From Cordylochernes scorpioides (taxonomy: Eukaryota; Arthropoda; Arachnida; Pseudoscorpiones; Chernetidae), in contig CP092863.1 in assembly GCA_030710605.1 (NCBI GenBank), positions 109,665,316-109,729,315 of the forward strand: a DNA stretch of 64,000 nucleotides, read 5' to 3'. Shown here piece by piece: positions 21,346 through 30,407 of the stretch (positions are counted from its first letter, which is position 1; each line of letters opens with the position of its first letter). A program made the translations under genes and the position numbers. The notes under the pieces are model-generated. The model was not told the origin of the DNA. It did no database searches and saw nothing but the letters and a program-made list of their open reading frames with translations.

Positions 21346-21527
21346 AAAAGAACCTGGATTGAATCCCGCGTTGGACATTTTTTAAATATGTGAATAACCT
21401 TCACACATATTATTCATTGTTTCAATTATCATAAACTAGGTTGCTCTTGTTGAGTGGTTCCTAGTAAAGTTATTTTGGAATAAGGTAAACTCTCTAATTT
21501 GTTATAATAAATATAAATTACTTTCGA

Positions 21528-21720
21528 CGTTTATGATTCTTTTTGAATTAAAAACAATTTCTACTGTGCTCTTATTACAATGATACAATACCGTTGTAGT
21601 AGATTAAACTGGCGAAACCGCTGTGAGGATTCACCACTGATGAGCCAGGCCTTCACATTATTCTATTATTGCAGTAAGGGCATTAGAAAATTGTTTTAAT
21701 TCAAAAATAATCATACGTAT
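21528..21720 (+). mobile_element. Palindromic MITE carrying the ribozyme-like core, copy R2
   Basis: The ends TTTTGAATTAAAAACAATTT and (complement) AAATTGTTTTAATTCAAAA form terminal inverted repeats around a central structured RNA. The RNA has CTGGC 21609-21613 pairing with GCCAG 21644-21648 (perfect stem II with the canonical G10.1-C11.1 pair), GAAA 21614-21617 and CTGATGA 21637-21643. The stem III and stem I strands at 21590-21600 are partly mismatched in this copy. Confidence 0.6.
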
Positions 21721-22627
21721 CAAAAACAGTTTATATTTCTCTTATAATAATGTGTATTCGCATTATAAATAAATTTTATTTTATAGATAAAAGAGAATAT
21801 ATTAAAAATATTGTCACTGAATAATTATTTTAAATATTCTGTTGTTTATCATCATAAATATTTGCATAGTCATCACCCCTTACCATGCTTGTAAATTACC
21901 ACTTGAAAAATCCGTTGATACATTTAGTAATATATATGTTTAATTAATTAATAAATTATTTTTAATTAAGCTTTTGGAATACTTGTCTTCTCTACCGTGA
22001 CAATATTATAAGAATGTATTTTCAAAAAATCACCTAAAATTAGCTGTCTACACTTATTATTTCTATATCAAACGAAATAATATCGTTTTGCATTAAAATA
22101 AATAATTACTTTTATAGGAAATTCAATAATGTACCTAAAAAAAATCATACCATTATAGAAAAAAAGAATAGTTTCATAAATAATTTTATTTTCGACATTA
22201 AATAATAAATGTCCTAGTTTTTGACATCATCAATCCAATGTTTAAATGGAAATGGAAAAAAAAAAAGATGGAAAAAGATTTAACGACATTTTGGCGGGAA
22301 CTAATAGGGTAACTTGTCGTCTGTATAGAAATTGGTCTTTTGGCTTCTTTAAATATTAAAATGGCGTCGTTCACCTGCTCCCAACGACATTCATTTTAAT
22401 TATTCCTTTCAATTTCTATCATTTCTTTTAAAAAGGAATATGTAAATTATATTTTTGTTTCTCTAATTTGATTGTTATATTTTGATAAATTTTATTGTTT
22501 ATGGTGTCCATATCCTATATATTTTATATTATTAGCAATGTTTCATGCTCATATTTTTTTATTATCCCAAGTATATGTGATACAAGCTATGAAAATCATA
22601 ATAGGTAGTTTGCGAATACTTTTACTG
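21721..22627. other. AT-rich DNA, nothing recognised
   Basis: No coding, tRNA or clear repeat signal over about 900 bp apart from poly-A and poly-T runs. Confidence 0.5.
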
Positions 22628-22808
22628 TAAGTGCATCATATGTCTCTACACATGTAGAAAGTGGTTCGACTTTTGTACTTACAAGTGTGACAGAGCTCCG
22701 TTTGGTTACTTGCACTCACTGGTGGGGTTGAACTTTTACCAAAATCGAAGGTCATTGAGGTAATATTTTTATTAAGGAAAAAAAAGTGTCCAATGCGGGA
22801 TTCGAATA
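22628..22808 (-). mobile_element. tRNA-derived SINE, copy 3 (partial)
   Basis: Reverse-complement body of the SINE family (CACATGTAGAAAGTGGTTCGA, GGTTACTTGCACTCACTGGT) ending at a T-rich stretch and the remnant GTCCAATGCGGGATTCGAAT of the B-box region. The A-box part of the head is missing. Confidence 0.75.
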
Positions 22809-22879
22809 ATGTATGCATATTTTATGCAAATATTATTATAAGAGAAATATAAACTATTTTTGATACGTATGGTTATTTT

Positions 22880-22995
22880 TGAATTAAAACAAATTTCTAC
22901 TGTCTTTACTGAAATGATAGAATAATGGGAGTGCCTAGCTCATCAGTGGTGAACCCGCCTAGCCGTTTCGCCAGTTTAATCTACTATAACGGTAT
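22880..22995 (-). ncRNA. Ribozyme-like MITE core, copy R3
   Basis: On the minus strand: CTGATGA (22940-22946), GAAA (22966-22969), stem II GCTAG with CTGGC (one U-G), and stem III CCGU with ACGG. Compared with copies R1 and R4 (GCGGU/ACCGC), a G-C pair in stem III has become C-G. Stem I is weakened by a G-to-A change. The inverted-repeat end TTTTTGAATTAAAACAAATT lies at 22880. Confidence 0.58.
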
Positions 22996-23234
22996 TCTAG
23001 TATTCACACTTATTTATTTTCTCCATAATATAAATTTATATATCAATATTTTTCTCCCCGTTGAATATAAACAAAAATTATTTTAAAACTTAATTCTATT
23101 GATGTTATGTGGCTCTGAGTTTGTTGTTGACACACATTAAATATGTTATAATACCTTGATAAAGGTTGGCGTTCAGCCAACTGAAATATTGATAAAATAA
23201 ATGATATTTTGATCCAATATATTCCTTTTTATTT

Positions 23235-23402
23235 AAACACTTATTAGTGTGATAGAGCTCCATTTGGTTACTTGCACTCACTGGTGGGGTTGAACTTTTG
23301 CAAAATTCGGAGCTCATTGAGGTAATATTTTTATTGAGAAAAAAAAGTGTTCAATGTGGGGTTCGAGCCCGGGTCGTGGGAATGGAGAATCTACGGTTTA
23401 TA
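23235..23402 (-). mobile_element. tRNA-derived SINE, copy 4 (partial)
   Basis: Minus-strand copy with a different head: A-box-like GACGAGTGGTATAA and B box GGGCTCGAACCCC near 23360, then GAACAC and a T run and the shared body. The 3' part is truncated near 23235. The altered head may reflect a related subfamily with another tRNA ancestor. Confidence 0.72.
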
Positions 23403-24155
23403 CCACTCGTCTATCAATTACTCGTTTATTTTTAATTATACCAAAATATTAACCAAAACAGGTCGACAACATTCATTTACTCTATCGCCAATTGCTTTTA
23501 ACAATTTTTTTCAACCTGATTCCAGTATACAGATATACTTTAGTATTATTTTACAAATATATATATTTTTAAAGAGTTAACCAAAAATATATTTATAAAC
23601 TACCCAAAGAAAATACCATCAATTTTATCTTTAAAAAAGGTTATATATTTATGTTACTGTTTTATCAACGAAGTAGATAAAATCGTATTTTTTAAAAAAT
23701 GTAACTGAAATATCGTCTGCATTTAAATTCATAACAAAAAATGGAATTTGTACAAATGGTCTTCATTTATTTCTTTTATTGTTTTACAGATAAATGATAA
23801 AGTATATAATTCAGTTTTTCATACAATATTTCAAGTCATCTTTTTCATATAACAGATTTTTATTTGTTTTTGGCTTTTTTAAAGATAAAAAATGATAATT
23901 GAAGCTACCAATAACTATGGTGGTTTGTGGATGAGTGTTATATAAACCTTCGATTATTGATATCTAAGACCAGTTCAGCTAATCAGAATAATGTCCGAGA
24001 AAAATATATAGCGATATAATTGTTTAACTTTCATAAAGCGTTAGAGAACAAGGTGATTTCTAAGAACTAAAATTACAGAACAATTTCCATCCATAGTTAT
24101 GTTGAATACTTTGATTTCCTTTTCCCTTCTCTCCTTTGTTTACGTTTTTTTTCTT
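23403..24155. other. AT-rich DNA, nothing recognised
   Basis: Short frames only; no family signature found. Confidence 0.45.
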
Positions 24156-24159
24156 TTTA

Positions 24160-24222
24160 TCCATGAAAATGATGTATGGCGAGTCCTTACAGGATGGAAA
24201 TGTCCTAATAAAGCTGTTGTTG
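24160..24222 (+). mobile_element. LINE 3' end fragment with (GTT)n tail
   Basis: GGATGGAAATGTCCTAATAA then AGC and (TGT)n. This resembles the AATAAAGCTG(TTG)n end of the LINE at 11234(-). Too short to classify. Confidence 0.4.
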
Positions 24223-24224
24223 TT

Positions 24225-24465
24225 GTTATCCAAGATCTACGGTATCGAATCCCGCATTGGACACTTTTTTTCTTTCTGAAATGAAAAACTTCAATGGGTC
24301 CCCCCGATTCTTGCAAAATTCCAATATCACCAGTGAGTTTAAGTAATCAAAGTGGTTCTGACTGCTTTCTACATGTGTGGACATGTGTTGAACATACAGT
24401 GAAATCAGTCGCTATATATCCACCATGATTATCATCGCCTGTACCACGTGTACTAGGGAGAATAA
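24225..24465 (+). mobile_element. tRNA-derived SINE, copy 5 (5' truncated)
   Basis: Begins inside the tRNA head at a B-box remnant (CGAATCCCGCATTGGACAC), then the T run and the full body to GTACCACGTGTACTAGGGAG. Confidence 0.75.
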
Positions 24466-24945
24466 TAGAGTAGAACATACTCTAAAAGAGAGGACACTCG
24501 CGCTAGAAGACACCTCTCTACAAAAGATGCAGTTTTCATTGGTAAAATGACCATTTTTAATTTTTAGCAACTCTCCGATAAGAGGACACCTCTCTGCAAG
24601 AAACACAGTTTTCATTGACAAAATTACCATTTTTACTTTTTAGCATATCTCCGGTAAGAGGACACCTCTCTACAAAGGATAAAGTTTTCATTGGCAAAAA
24701 TTACCATTTTTACTTTTTAGCAACTCTCTAGAAAGGATACAGTTTTCATAGGCAAAATTTCCATTTTTACTTATTAGCAATTCTCCGATAAGAGGACACC
24801 TCTACAAAGGACACAAGTGTTTTCATTGACAAAATTACCATTTTCTGTTTTTAGCAATTCTCCGGTAAGAAGACACCTCTTACTAAAGGACACTTTGGTT
24901 CTTCAACTAGGAGTTGTCCATTACAGAGAGGTAGTTCTACTGTAT
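24466..24945. mobile_element. MITE with internal about 78-bp tandem repeats
   Basis: The outer ends AGAGTAGAAC and (complement) ACAGTAGAACTACCTCTC are inverted and flanked by TA. Inside are about five units of AAGAGGACACCTCTCTACAAA...ATTACCATTTTTACTTTTAG. End sequence and TA flank suggest a non-autonomous pogo/Tc1-type element. Confidence 0.6.
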
Positions 24946-25877
24946 TATATAAAAAAAGCCATCACTATAACATAGTACTTAAGAGATGGATATTTTGTCG
25001 GGGGGAGGAAATTGATGAGAAAAATGAAAAGTCACCACTTTATTGTCATACTAAATCCATAGTGATGTACGAAAAGGGAATTGTATATAAAATTTAAGTT
25101 TTAAATAGATCAGCATGATTATAATATTGTCAAAATTGAATATGGACCAAATGAAAATACTTACAGATTGTTAAGTAATTCAAGCGAGAGTAAACCATGC
25201 AAAAATACATGGAAATTATTTTGAGAAAATATATAAATATTTTAATTATATATAGAACATTTTTCATATTTTAAAATATCTAATTATACATATATATAAA
25301 AAGAAATAATAATTTAAAAATACCAAAAATTAGTGGAATATAGCAAAAATATTTAAAACGGTGAAAAGGTATTCAATTAAATGAAGCATTATTTTTATCA
25401 AAAGAAAAAAAAAAAGGAATGTAATTATAGTCATATTTTAAAATAGAATTAAATTACAGAAGAGATTAGTTATATTTTTTAATCCGAGACACAAAGTGTA
25501 ATTTAAAAATAAAAATAACACGTTTAATATTTCATTTAAAAAAAATAAATAAATGAATTATGAGTTTTTATTTTTTACTTATAAATAAAATATTTGTAAT
25601 TATTCAACCGTTGGCATAAAAAGCCGGTATTTTATCCTATTTTGAAATATACATGAATATATTTTAAAATTAAAATATAAAATGAATATCTCTGATATTG
25701 AAGTTAAATCAATTTACCTCAGAAGAGCGTTCATAAAATAGCGCAAATAATTAAGTATAAAACTTTATATATTAAAACCTATTTGGAAATGACAAATTTT
25801 ATAAATAGCCGGCGAATATAACCGGTCGAGTGAAAGTTTTGTATATTATATTTAAAGTTTATTTAATAAATTATTCC

Positions 25878-25880
<3 letters not shown>
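24946..25880. other. AT-rich DNA, nothing recognised
   Basis: Long AT-rich stretch without coding signal; it ends at a GA microsatellite. Confidence 0.5.

Positions 25881-25914
<34 letters not shown>
25881..25914 (+). repeat. (AG)17 microsatellite
   Basis: A perfect AG dinucleotide run. Read on the minus strand it is (CT)n and lies immediately beyond the 3' end of the LINE at 25919-27720. Confidence 0.97.
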
Positions 25915-25917
<3 letters not shown>

Positions 25918-25918
25918 A

Positions 25919-27720
25919 TTGACAATTGAAACACTTTTATTGACGTCTAGTCAATTTTTACAAAATGATTATGATAAAAGTAATGAATAAATAATGGGAA
26001 TTTACAATGATTTTAGGAGCTAGGGAGGCTCCACCACCTTGACAAGGTTCTCCTCCAGACAAGGAGGGGGTCTTCTTGGACTCCCCGCATCTCCAGGCCC
26101 AGGAAGTGCTTGTAGATGCGGGTCTTGGCGGACGCCATGATGGCCAGGGCGTCGTCCTCCAGGTCATGTCCGAAGATCCAACTTTGCAGGTCAGGAGGCC
26201 GTTGGAGGATGGTGAAGGCCTCCAGGATGACAGGCCTGATCCGACTACAGGACCAGTAGCGGTGGGCCAGTGACAGGTCTCCGGACCCACAGGCGATGCA
26301 GGACTCCCGGGCTGAAGCCGGATGTGCTGGATGGGGAAGGGCGTGCAGGGCCAGCCGCACGGCAACGTCAGCATTGTGCCCCGAGAAGGCGCAACGCCGG
26401 AGGGAAGACCAGCTGATGGAGATGGGGATGCTGACGTGGGGGAACCACCGTCCGAACAGCTGGGTAATGGGCAGCGTAGCCAAGCGCGGACGCTCAAGCA
26501 AACGGCGGGCTGTGCGGGTGGTTAGGCGCTGGAAGGCGGTGGTCGTCCCGCGCACCACGATTGCGTCCGCCAGGCTGTCGACGCGATAACGTCCCCGGGC
26601 ATTCTGGGTTATCAGGCGTGTGCAGAAGCTCCCCAGAGCAGCGACGTCCGTGAGGGCGCCACGCGTAGCGATGGTGATGTTTGGAGCAGGCCCGGTCAGT
26701 TCACCGATGCGCCAGCCCAGCCATCTTGTAGGAGCCAGGAGCTCAGGAGGCCGCAGGAAACGGCAGTCGCCCACGACCCGAAGAGCCCGGAGAAGTGCAG
26801 GTTGTAAGATCCGGTGGTTTAGATCTAGGATCTCCGCGGCAGGCTCGAAGAGGTGAAGACTCCGACGACGCCGCGGGGGAAGCCAGATGCCAGGAGTGGA
26901 CGCAGGAGTCAGCCACATCCCGCTCTCAGCGAGCCAAGAGTGAGCGTTACGGCCTCCACGCAGTGCTGCCTGGACACCCTTAAGGCACGACAGCCGGAGC
27001 TGAGTGCCCACGTCGAGAAGTCCCATGCCTCCCACAGAGATCGGCCGCGCCAGGATGCTACTGGGAAGCCATGAGGTTCGATCGTGCCCCCACACGAATC
27101 GAGCCAATCTTGCCTGCAGTCTTCCGATGGTGGTCTCGCTGGGAAGGTAGGCCTGGAGATGATAGTAGATGGCCGAGAGCACCAGGCTATTGGCCGCTTT
27201 TGCTCGACCAGCAAGTGAGAGACCGCGGACAAAGGGGGACCACCTAGCAATGGCTCGCTCCAGCAACTCTTGCAGGTGTTGATCTTGAGCCGAAGTTCCC
27301 ATTCCAGGAGTCACTAAGGTCCCTAGAATATTGATTTTCTCCCTGTTCCAGGAGATTGCCGACGGGGAGTCAGTGCGGTTCCTCCATCTCCCGCACCAGA
27401 GACCCTGGCTCTTGCCGAAGTTGACTCTTATTCCTGACGCACGCCTGAAGTCCTCGAAGATCTTCCTGACGACCTCCAGCTGCCCATCCTCGCGGATAAG
27501 CAGGACGATGTCGTCGGCGTACGCCAGGACATTATCCCGGCCAAGTAGCTGTTCCAGGCGTAGCAGGAGGGGCCCGGTGGAGATGGTAAAGAACGCTGCG
27601 CTGGCAGCGCATCCCTGCCTCACTCCGTTGAGCATGTGGAACAGAGGAGTTCTCCCAATCCCCTCAATCCTCGCCGCAGCCTCGGCCCCAGCGTAGAGCA
27701 GAAGAACCCACCCCACGAAG
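25919..27720 (-). mobile_element. GC-rich, 5'-truncated LINE ending at a (TC)n tract
   Basis: Base composition is markedly GC-rich against very AT-rich flanks on both sides. The 3' end (low coordinate) has an AATAAAAG signal and then CAATTGTCAATTG followed by (TC)n. The 5' end is cut within the RT near 27720. It may be microsatellite-targeted or carry a (TC)n tail; no target duplication was seen. Confidence 0.8.
26013..27716 (-). CDS. LINE reverse transcriptase, C-terminal two-thirds (L1/Tx1- or R1-like)
   Basis: A 567-residue uninterrupted frame. It shows RT motif B as MLNGVRQGCAASAAFFTI, motif C as LAYADDIVLLI, then INILGTLVTPGMG, a thumb (LAGRAKAANSLVLSAIYYH) and VWGHDRTSWLPSSILARPIS. A C-terminal CIACGSGDLSLAHRYWSC forms a Cys-Cys-His-Cys knuckle. 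Motif A and the endonuclease are missing, so this is a truncated protein despite the long open frame. Codon use is strongly G/C-ending. It could belong to the same broad GC-rich LINE group as 56038-63486, but the two do not overlap in content, so I cannot tell. Confidence 0.82.
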   Translation of the reverse strand: MGWVLLLYAGAEAAARIEGIGRTPLFHMLNGVRQGCAASAAFFTISTGPLLLRLEQLLGRDNVLAYADDIVLLIREDGQLEVVRKIFEDFRRASGIRVNFGKSQGLWCGRWRNRTDSPSAISWNREKINILGTLVTPGMGTSAQDQHLQELLERAIARWSPFVRGLSLAGRAKAANSLVLSAIYYHLQAYLPSETTIGRLQARLARFVWGHDRTSWLPSSILARPISVGGMGLLDVGTQLRLSCLKGVQAALRGGRNAHSWLAESGMWLTPASTPGIWLPPRRRRSLHLFEPAAEILDLNHRILQPALLRALRVVGDCRFLRPPELLAPTRWLGWRIGELTGPAPNITIATRGALTDVAALGSFCTRLITQNARGRYRVDSLADAIVVRGTTTAFQRLTTRTARRLLERPRLATLPITQLFGRWFPHVSIPISISWSSLRRCAFSGHNADVAVRLALHALPHPAHPASARESCIACGSGDLSLAHRYWSCSRIRPVILEAFTILQRPPDLQSWIFGHDLEDDALAIMASAKTRIYKHFLGLEMRGVQEDPLLVWRRTLSRWWSLPSS

Positions 27721-27844
27721 ACGTTTTGTTGTTGACGTGTAATTTTGGATTTTACATCTACTACTGTGTAATATAATAAAAGTTATTTAAATAAATAAGG
27801 CCTAACATCTATTTAAACTTTTTAATCAACCTAAATATACCACA

Positions 27845-28025
27845 ATGTTGTTGTTGTCGTGTCCAATGAAGAGCCTCAGATGTCCCCATGCATCTCTATC
27901 ACAGCAGCAGAAATGTCCACTATCTTGGGTTTGTAAAGCTGCTGCTCTGGGTCCATGTCAATTTTATACAAGACTGCGGCCATTGCTGGACATGAGAATA
28001 TGTGGGTAGGTGTTAGTTCCACACC
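27845..28025 (-). pseudogene. LINE C-terminal remnant, downstream half (split by BEL element)
   Basis: Minus translation: VELTPTHIFSCPAMAAVL followed by YKPKIVDISAAVIEMHGDI and a (AAC)n tail. It is the continuation of the remnant at 46927-47130; the BEL/Pao element and its AGGAC duplication lie between them. Confidence 0.75.
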
Positions 28026-28030
28026 AGGAC

Positions 28031-28175
28031 TGTTCGTGTTCGTTTAAAAAAAAAATAAATGGTGATCGATTGAAAGGAAAAACAATGGGGGAAATAAATG
28101 CACACTTACACAGTATAATAAAAGGTTTTATTTAAAAATTAAAAGGGCTATAAAAACTATTATACTTATATATAT
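28031..28175 (-). repeat. BEL-1 left (3') LTR, outer part
   Basis: Identical in arrangement to the start of the right LTR at 46092, with a few substitutions (AATGCAC against AATACAC, AAATTAAAAG against AAATTGAAAG). It stops at ATAT, the target of the nested Gypsy elements. Confidence 0.9.
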
Positions 28176-29044
28176 TGTTGCGCTGGTAGCCTGATGTACT
28201 GGGAAGAAACATTCGTGAAGTCTTTTTAACGTTTAAATAATCTTTAATTAGAAAGTATAATAATTGAACGATAGGAAATTATAGTAAATAATTATACAAG
28301 ACTAAATGATGTAAAAATAATTATACATGAAATTTTATTAAATAAAAACAAACAAACGATAGCAATGCGTCTCTTTATACATAAAATTTTTTAATATGCT
28401 AGCTTTCGGATCTTATCGATCCTTCAACAGGCCAAGCTGTAAATTGAGAGAAAGAATATATATATAAATGTAAAATATTATTTATATACACCATCGAAGA
28501 TAGAGAATAAAATATAAAATAAAATAAATATAAACACATTTCACGAGTTCACGTTTTCTCGTGGCCAGGCTGCTGTTGTTTCATCTCTGTCCAAAGCTCA
28601 GTTTGTTTTCTTTTATAGTCAATTGGTCCTTTTATTCTAATGGCTGGGCTGTTTTTTGAATGAGTGGTACTGAGATGGTAGTTCTATACGTTTTATTCTC
28701 TATCTTCGTTGGTGTATATAAATAATATTTTACATTTATATATATATTCTTTCTCTCAATTTACAGCTTGGCCTGTTGAAGGATCGATAAGATCCGAAAG
28801 CTAGCATATTAAAAAATTTTATGTATAAAGAGACGCATTGCTATCGTTTGTTTGTTTTTATTTAATAAAATTTCATGTATAATTATTTTTACATCATTTA
28901 GTCTTGTATAATTATTTATGAAATTTGAAATAAGTTTTAGAAAAGTGATCGTTAAGTCCACGGGAAAAGATGTAGCCAAAACAAAAAGGTTTTGAACAGT
29001 GACACGTGAGCACCCGCCTCGAGCCGCGCTCCTCTCTCCTAACA
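28176..29044 (-). repeat. Gypsy-1 3' LTR, interrupted by a foldback
   Basis: Subtracting the 582-bp insert and its 9-bp duplication leaves 278 bp, equal to the other LTR. The polypurine tract (minus AAGAGGGGGAGTAA) lies immediately inside at 29045-29058 and overlaps the end of pol. Confidence 0.9.
28336..28917. mobile_element. Foldback element in the Gypsy-1 LTR, with inverted copy of target flank
   Basis: ATGAAATTT is duplicated at 28327-28335 and 28918-28926. Element arms (left from TATTAAATAAAAAC, right ending GTTTTTATTTAATA) flank a unique centre of about 28519-28695. The last 50 bp of the insert (28868-28917) is the reverse complement of the LTR flank 28286-28335, target duplication included. 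The uninterrupted LTR at 33668 confirms the pre-insertion sequence. Each arm has a hammerhead-like CTGTTGA-hairpin-GAAA block (28404-28430 minus, 28773-28799 plus) with A6 of the core changed to T. Confidence 0.87.
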
Positions 29045-30358
29045 TTACTCCCCCTCTTGAAAAAGACTTGTCCTCAAGTCTGGTGATCTATATGGCTTCA
29101 TTCTTGTCACATGTACTATTTGTCTCTTTTTCCTTTTTCCCTCTGCAATTTCGATGACTTCGTAGTTTACTGGTGATGTTTGTCGCAGTATTTGGTAAGG
29201 ACCGATGTATCTTCTTTGTAGTTTGTCCGCTCTTCCTACTTTCCTTATTGGTGTCCAAATCAGTACCAGATCATTGATGGCATATTTAACTTCTCTGTGA
29301 GTTTTATCATATAACTGTTTGGATTTATTCTGTCTGGCTATTGTTTTAGAGGTGGATATTTCTTTTGCATCTTCTATTATTTCTAATAGGTTCGATACAT
29401 ATTCGTCATAGTCTTTGTGCTTAGAGAGCTCTGGCATATCAAAAGTCGAATCTAAGAAGGTCAATGGCTCTCGTCCGTGGATTAGGAAGTATGGTGAATA
29501 GCCGGTAGTATCCTGTATGGACGAGTTATAGGCGAAAGTTACGAATGGAAGTATCTCGTCCCAATTCTGATGTCTCTCGTCGATATACATGGCCATCATA
29601 TCAGCGAGTGTACGGTTCATTCTCTCCGTTTGGCCGTTAGTCTGGGGATGATAACTCGTCGTTTTCTTATGGAGCGTATTGCATATCTTTAGAACTTCTT
29701 TGAATAGTTTGCTCAAGAAGCAACTACCCCGATCAGATATAACTGTTTTGGGTGCGCCGTGTCGTAATACCACCTTTTGCAAGAAAAAGTCTGCAATTTC
29801 TTCCGCCGTCCCGCGGGGTAATGCCGCTGTCTCGATATATCTGGAGTAATAGTCTGTGCATACCAGGATCCAACTATTTCCTCTTCCAGATTTCGGGAAT
29901 CTCCCCATCAAATCTATTCCCATTTTCTCAAAAGGTCTTGAAGCTGGTGGAATCGGCTGCAACAGTCCTTGAGGCAATTGGGAAGGTGTCTTGCGAAACT
30001 GGCATTCAGGACAACTCGATACATATTCTTCCACAGTTTTAAGCATTGAGGGCCAGAAATATTTGCTCTTTAAACGATTGTAAGTTCTTTTAATGCCCAT
30101 ATGACCTGATGTTGGATGGTCGTGCATATTTTCTAAGAGCTCTTTCTGTTTGTTTTTCGGGACTATCAACAACCAAGGATCGCCAGTCACAGAAGGATTT
30201 TTCTTGAATAATTTCTCTTTAAATTTTGTGAAGTTCTCTCCATAGCTGTTTGGATTCTGATTTACCAAATTATCGATCTTTTTTATATAAGAATCATAAT
30301 CATGTTCCTCATAATTAATTGTGGAAATAATTCTTTCCGGGATAGGACATCGTGACAA
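29045..30358 (-). CDS. Gypsy-1 integrase
   Basis: A 437-residue frame. The HHCC zinc domain (GHMGIKRTYNRLKSKYFWP, then CPECQFRK) precedes the catalytic core GIDLMGRFPKSG, a VISDRGSCF segment for the second Asp, and SYHPQTNGQTERMNRTL containing the catalytic Glu. A C-terminal GPYQILRQTSPVNYEV segment and basic tail follow. It inserts the cDNA into the host chromosome. The stop codon sits directly at the LTR boundary. It was part of a single Pol protein; a deletion just upstream (about 30410) cut it from RT-RNase H. Confidence 0.92.
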   Translation of the reverse strand: MSRCPIPERIISTINYEEHDYDSYIKKIDNLVNQNPNSYGENFTKFKEKLFKKNPSVTGDPWLLIVPKNKQKELLENMHDHPTSGHMGIKRTYNRLKSKYFWPSMLKTVEEYVSSCPECQFRKTPSQLPQGLLQPIPPASRPFEKMGIDLMGRFPKSGRGNSWILVCTDYYSRYIETAALPRGTAEEIADFFLQKVVLRHGAPKTVISDRGSCFLSKLFKEVLKICNTLHKKTTSYHPQTNGQTERMNRTLADMMAMYIDERHQNWDEILPFVTFAYNSSIQDTTGYSPYFLIHGREPLTFLDSTFDMPELSKHKDYDEYVSNLLEIIEDAKEISTSKTIARQNKSKQLYDKTHREVKYAINDLVLIWTPIRKVGRADKLQRRYIGPYQILRQTSPVNYEVIEIAEGKRKKRQIVHVTRMKPYRSPDLRTSLFQEGE

Positions 30359-30407
30359 TCCATCTGCATCTAGATGAGTTTTTCCAGACTTGTATTTAAT
30401 GGCAAAA

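Noticed and set aside
22636-23317. Short proteins sharing SSTPPVSASNQ-like residues
   Set aside because: Chance translations of the SINE body.
26076-27696. Plus-strand frames over the GC-rich LINE
   Set aside because: Antisense frames in GC-rich DNA; the minus frame carries clear RT motifs.
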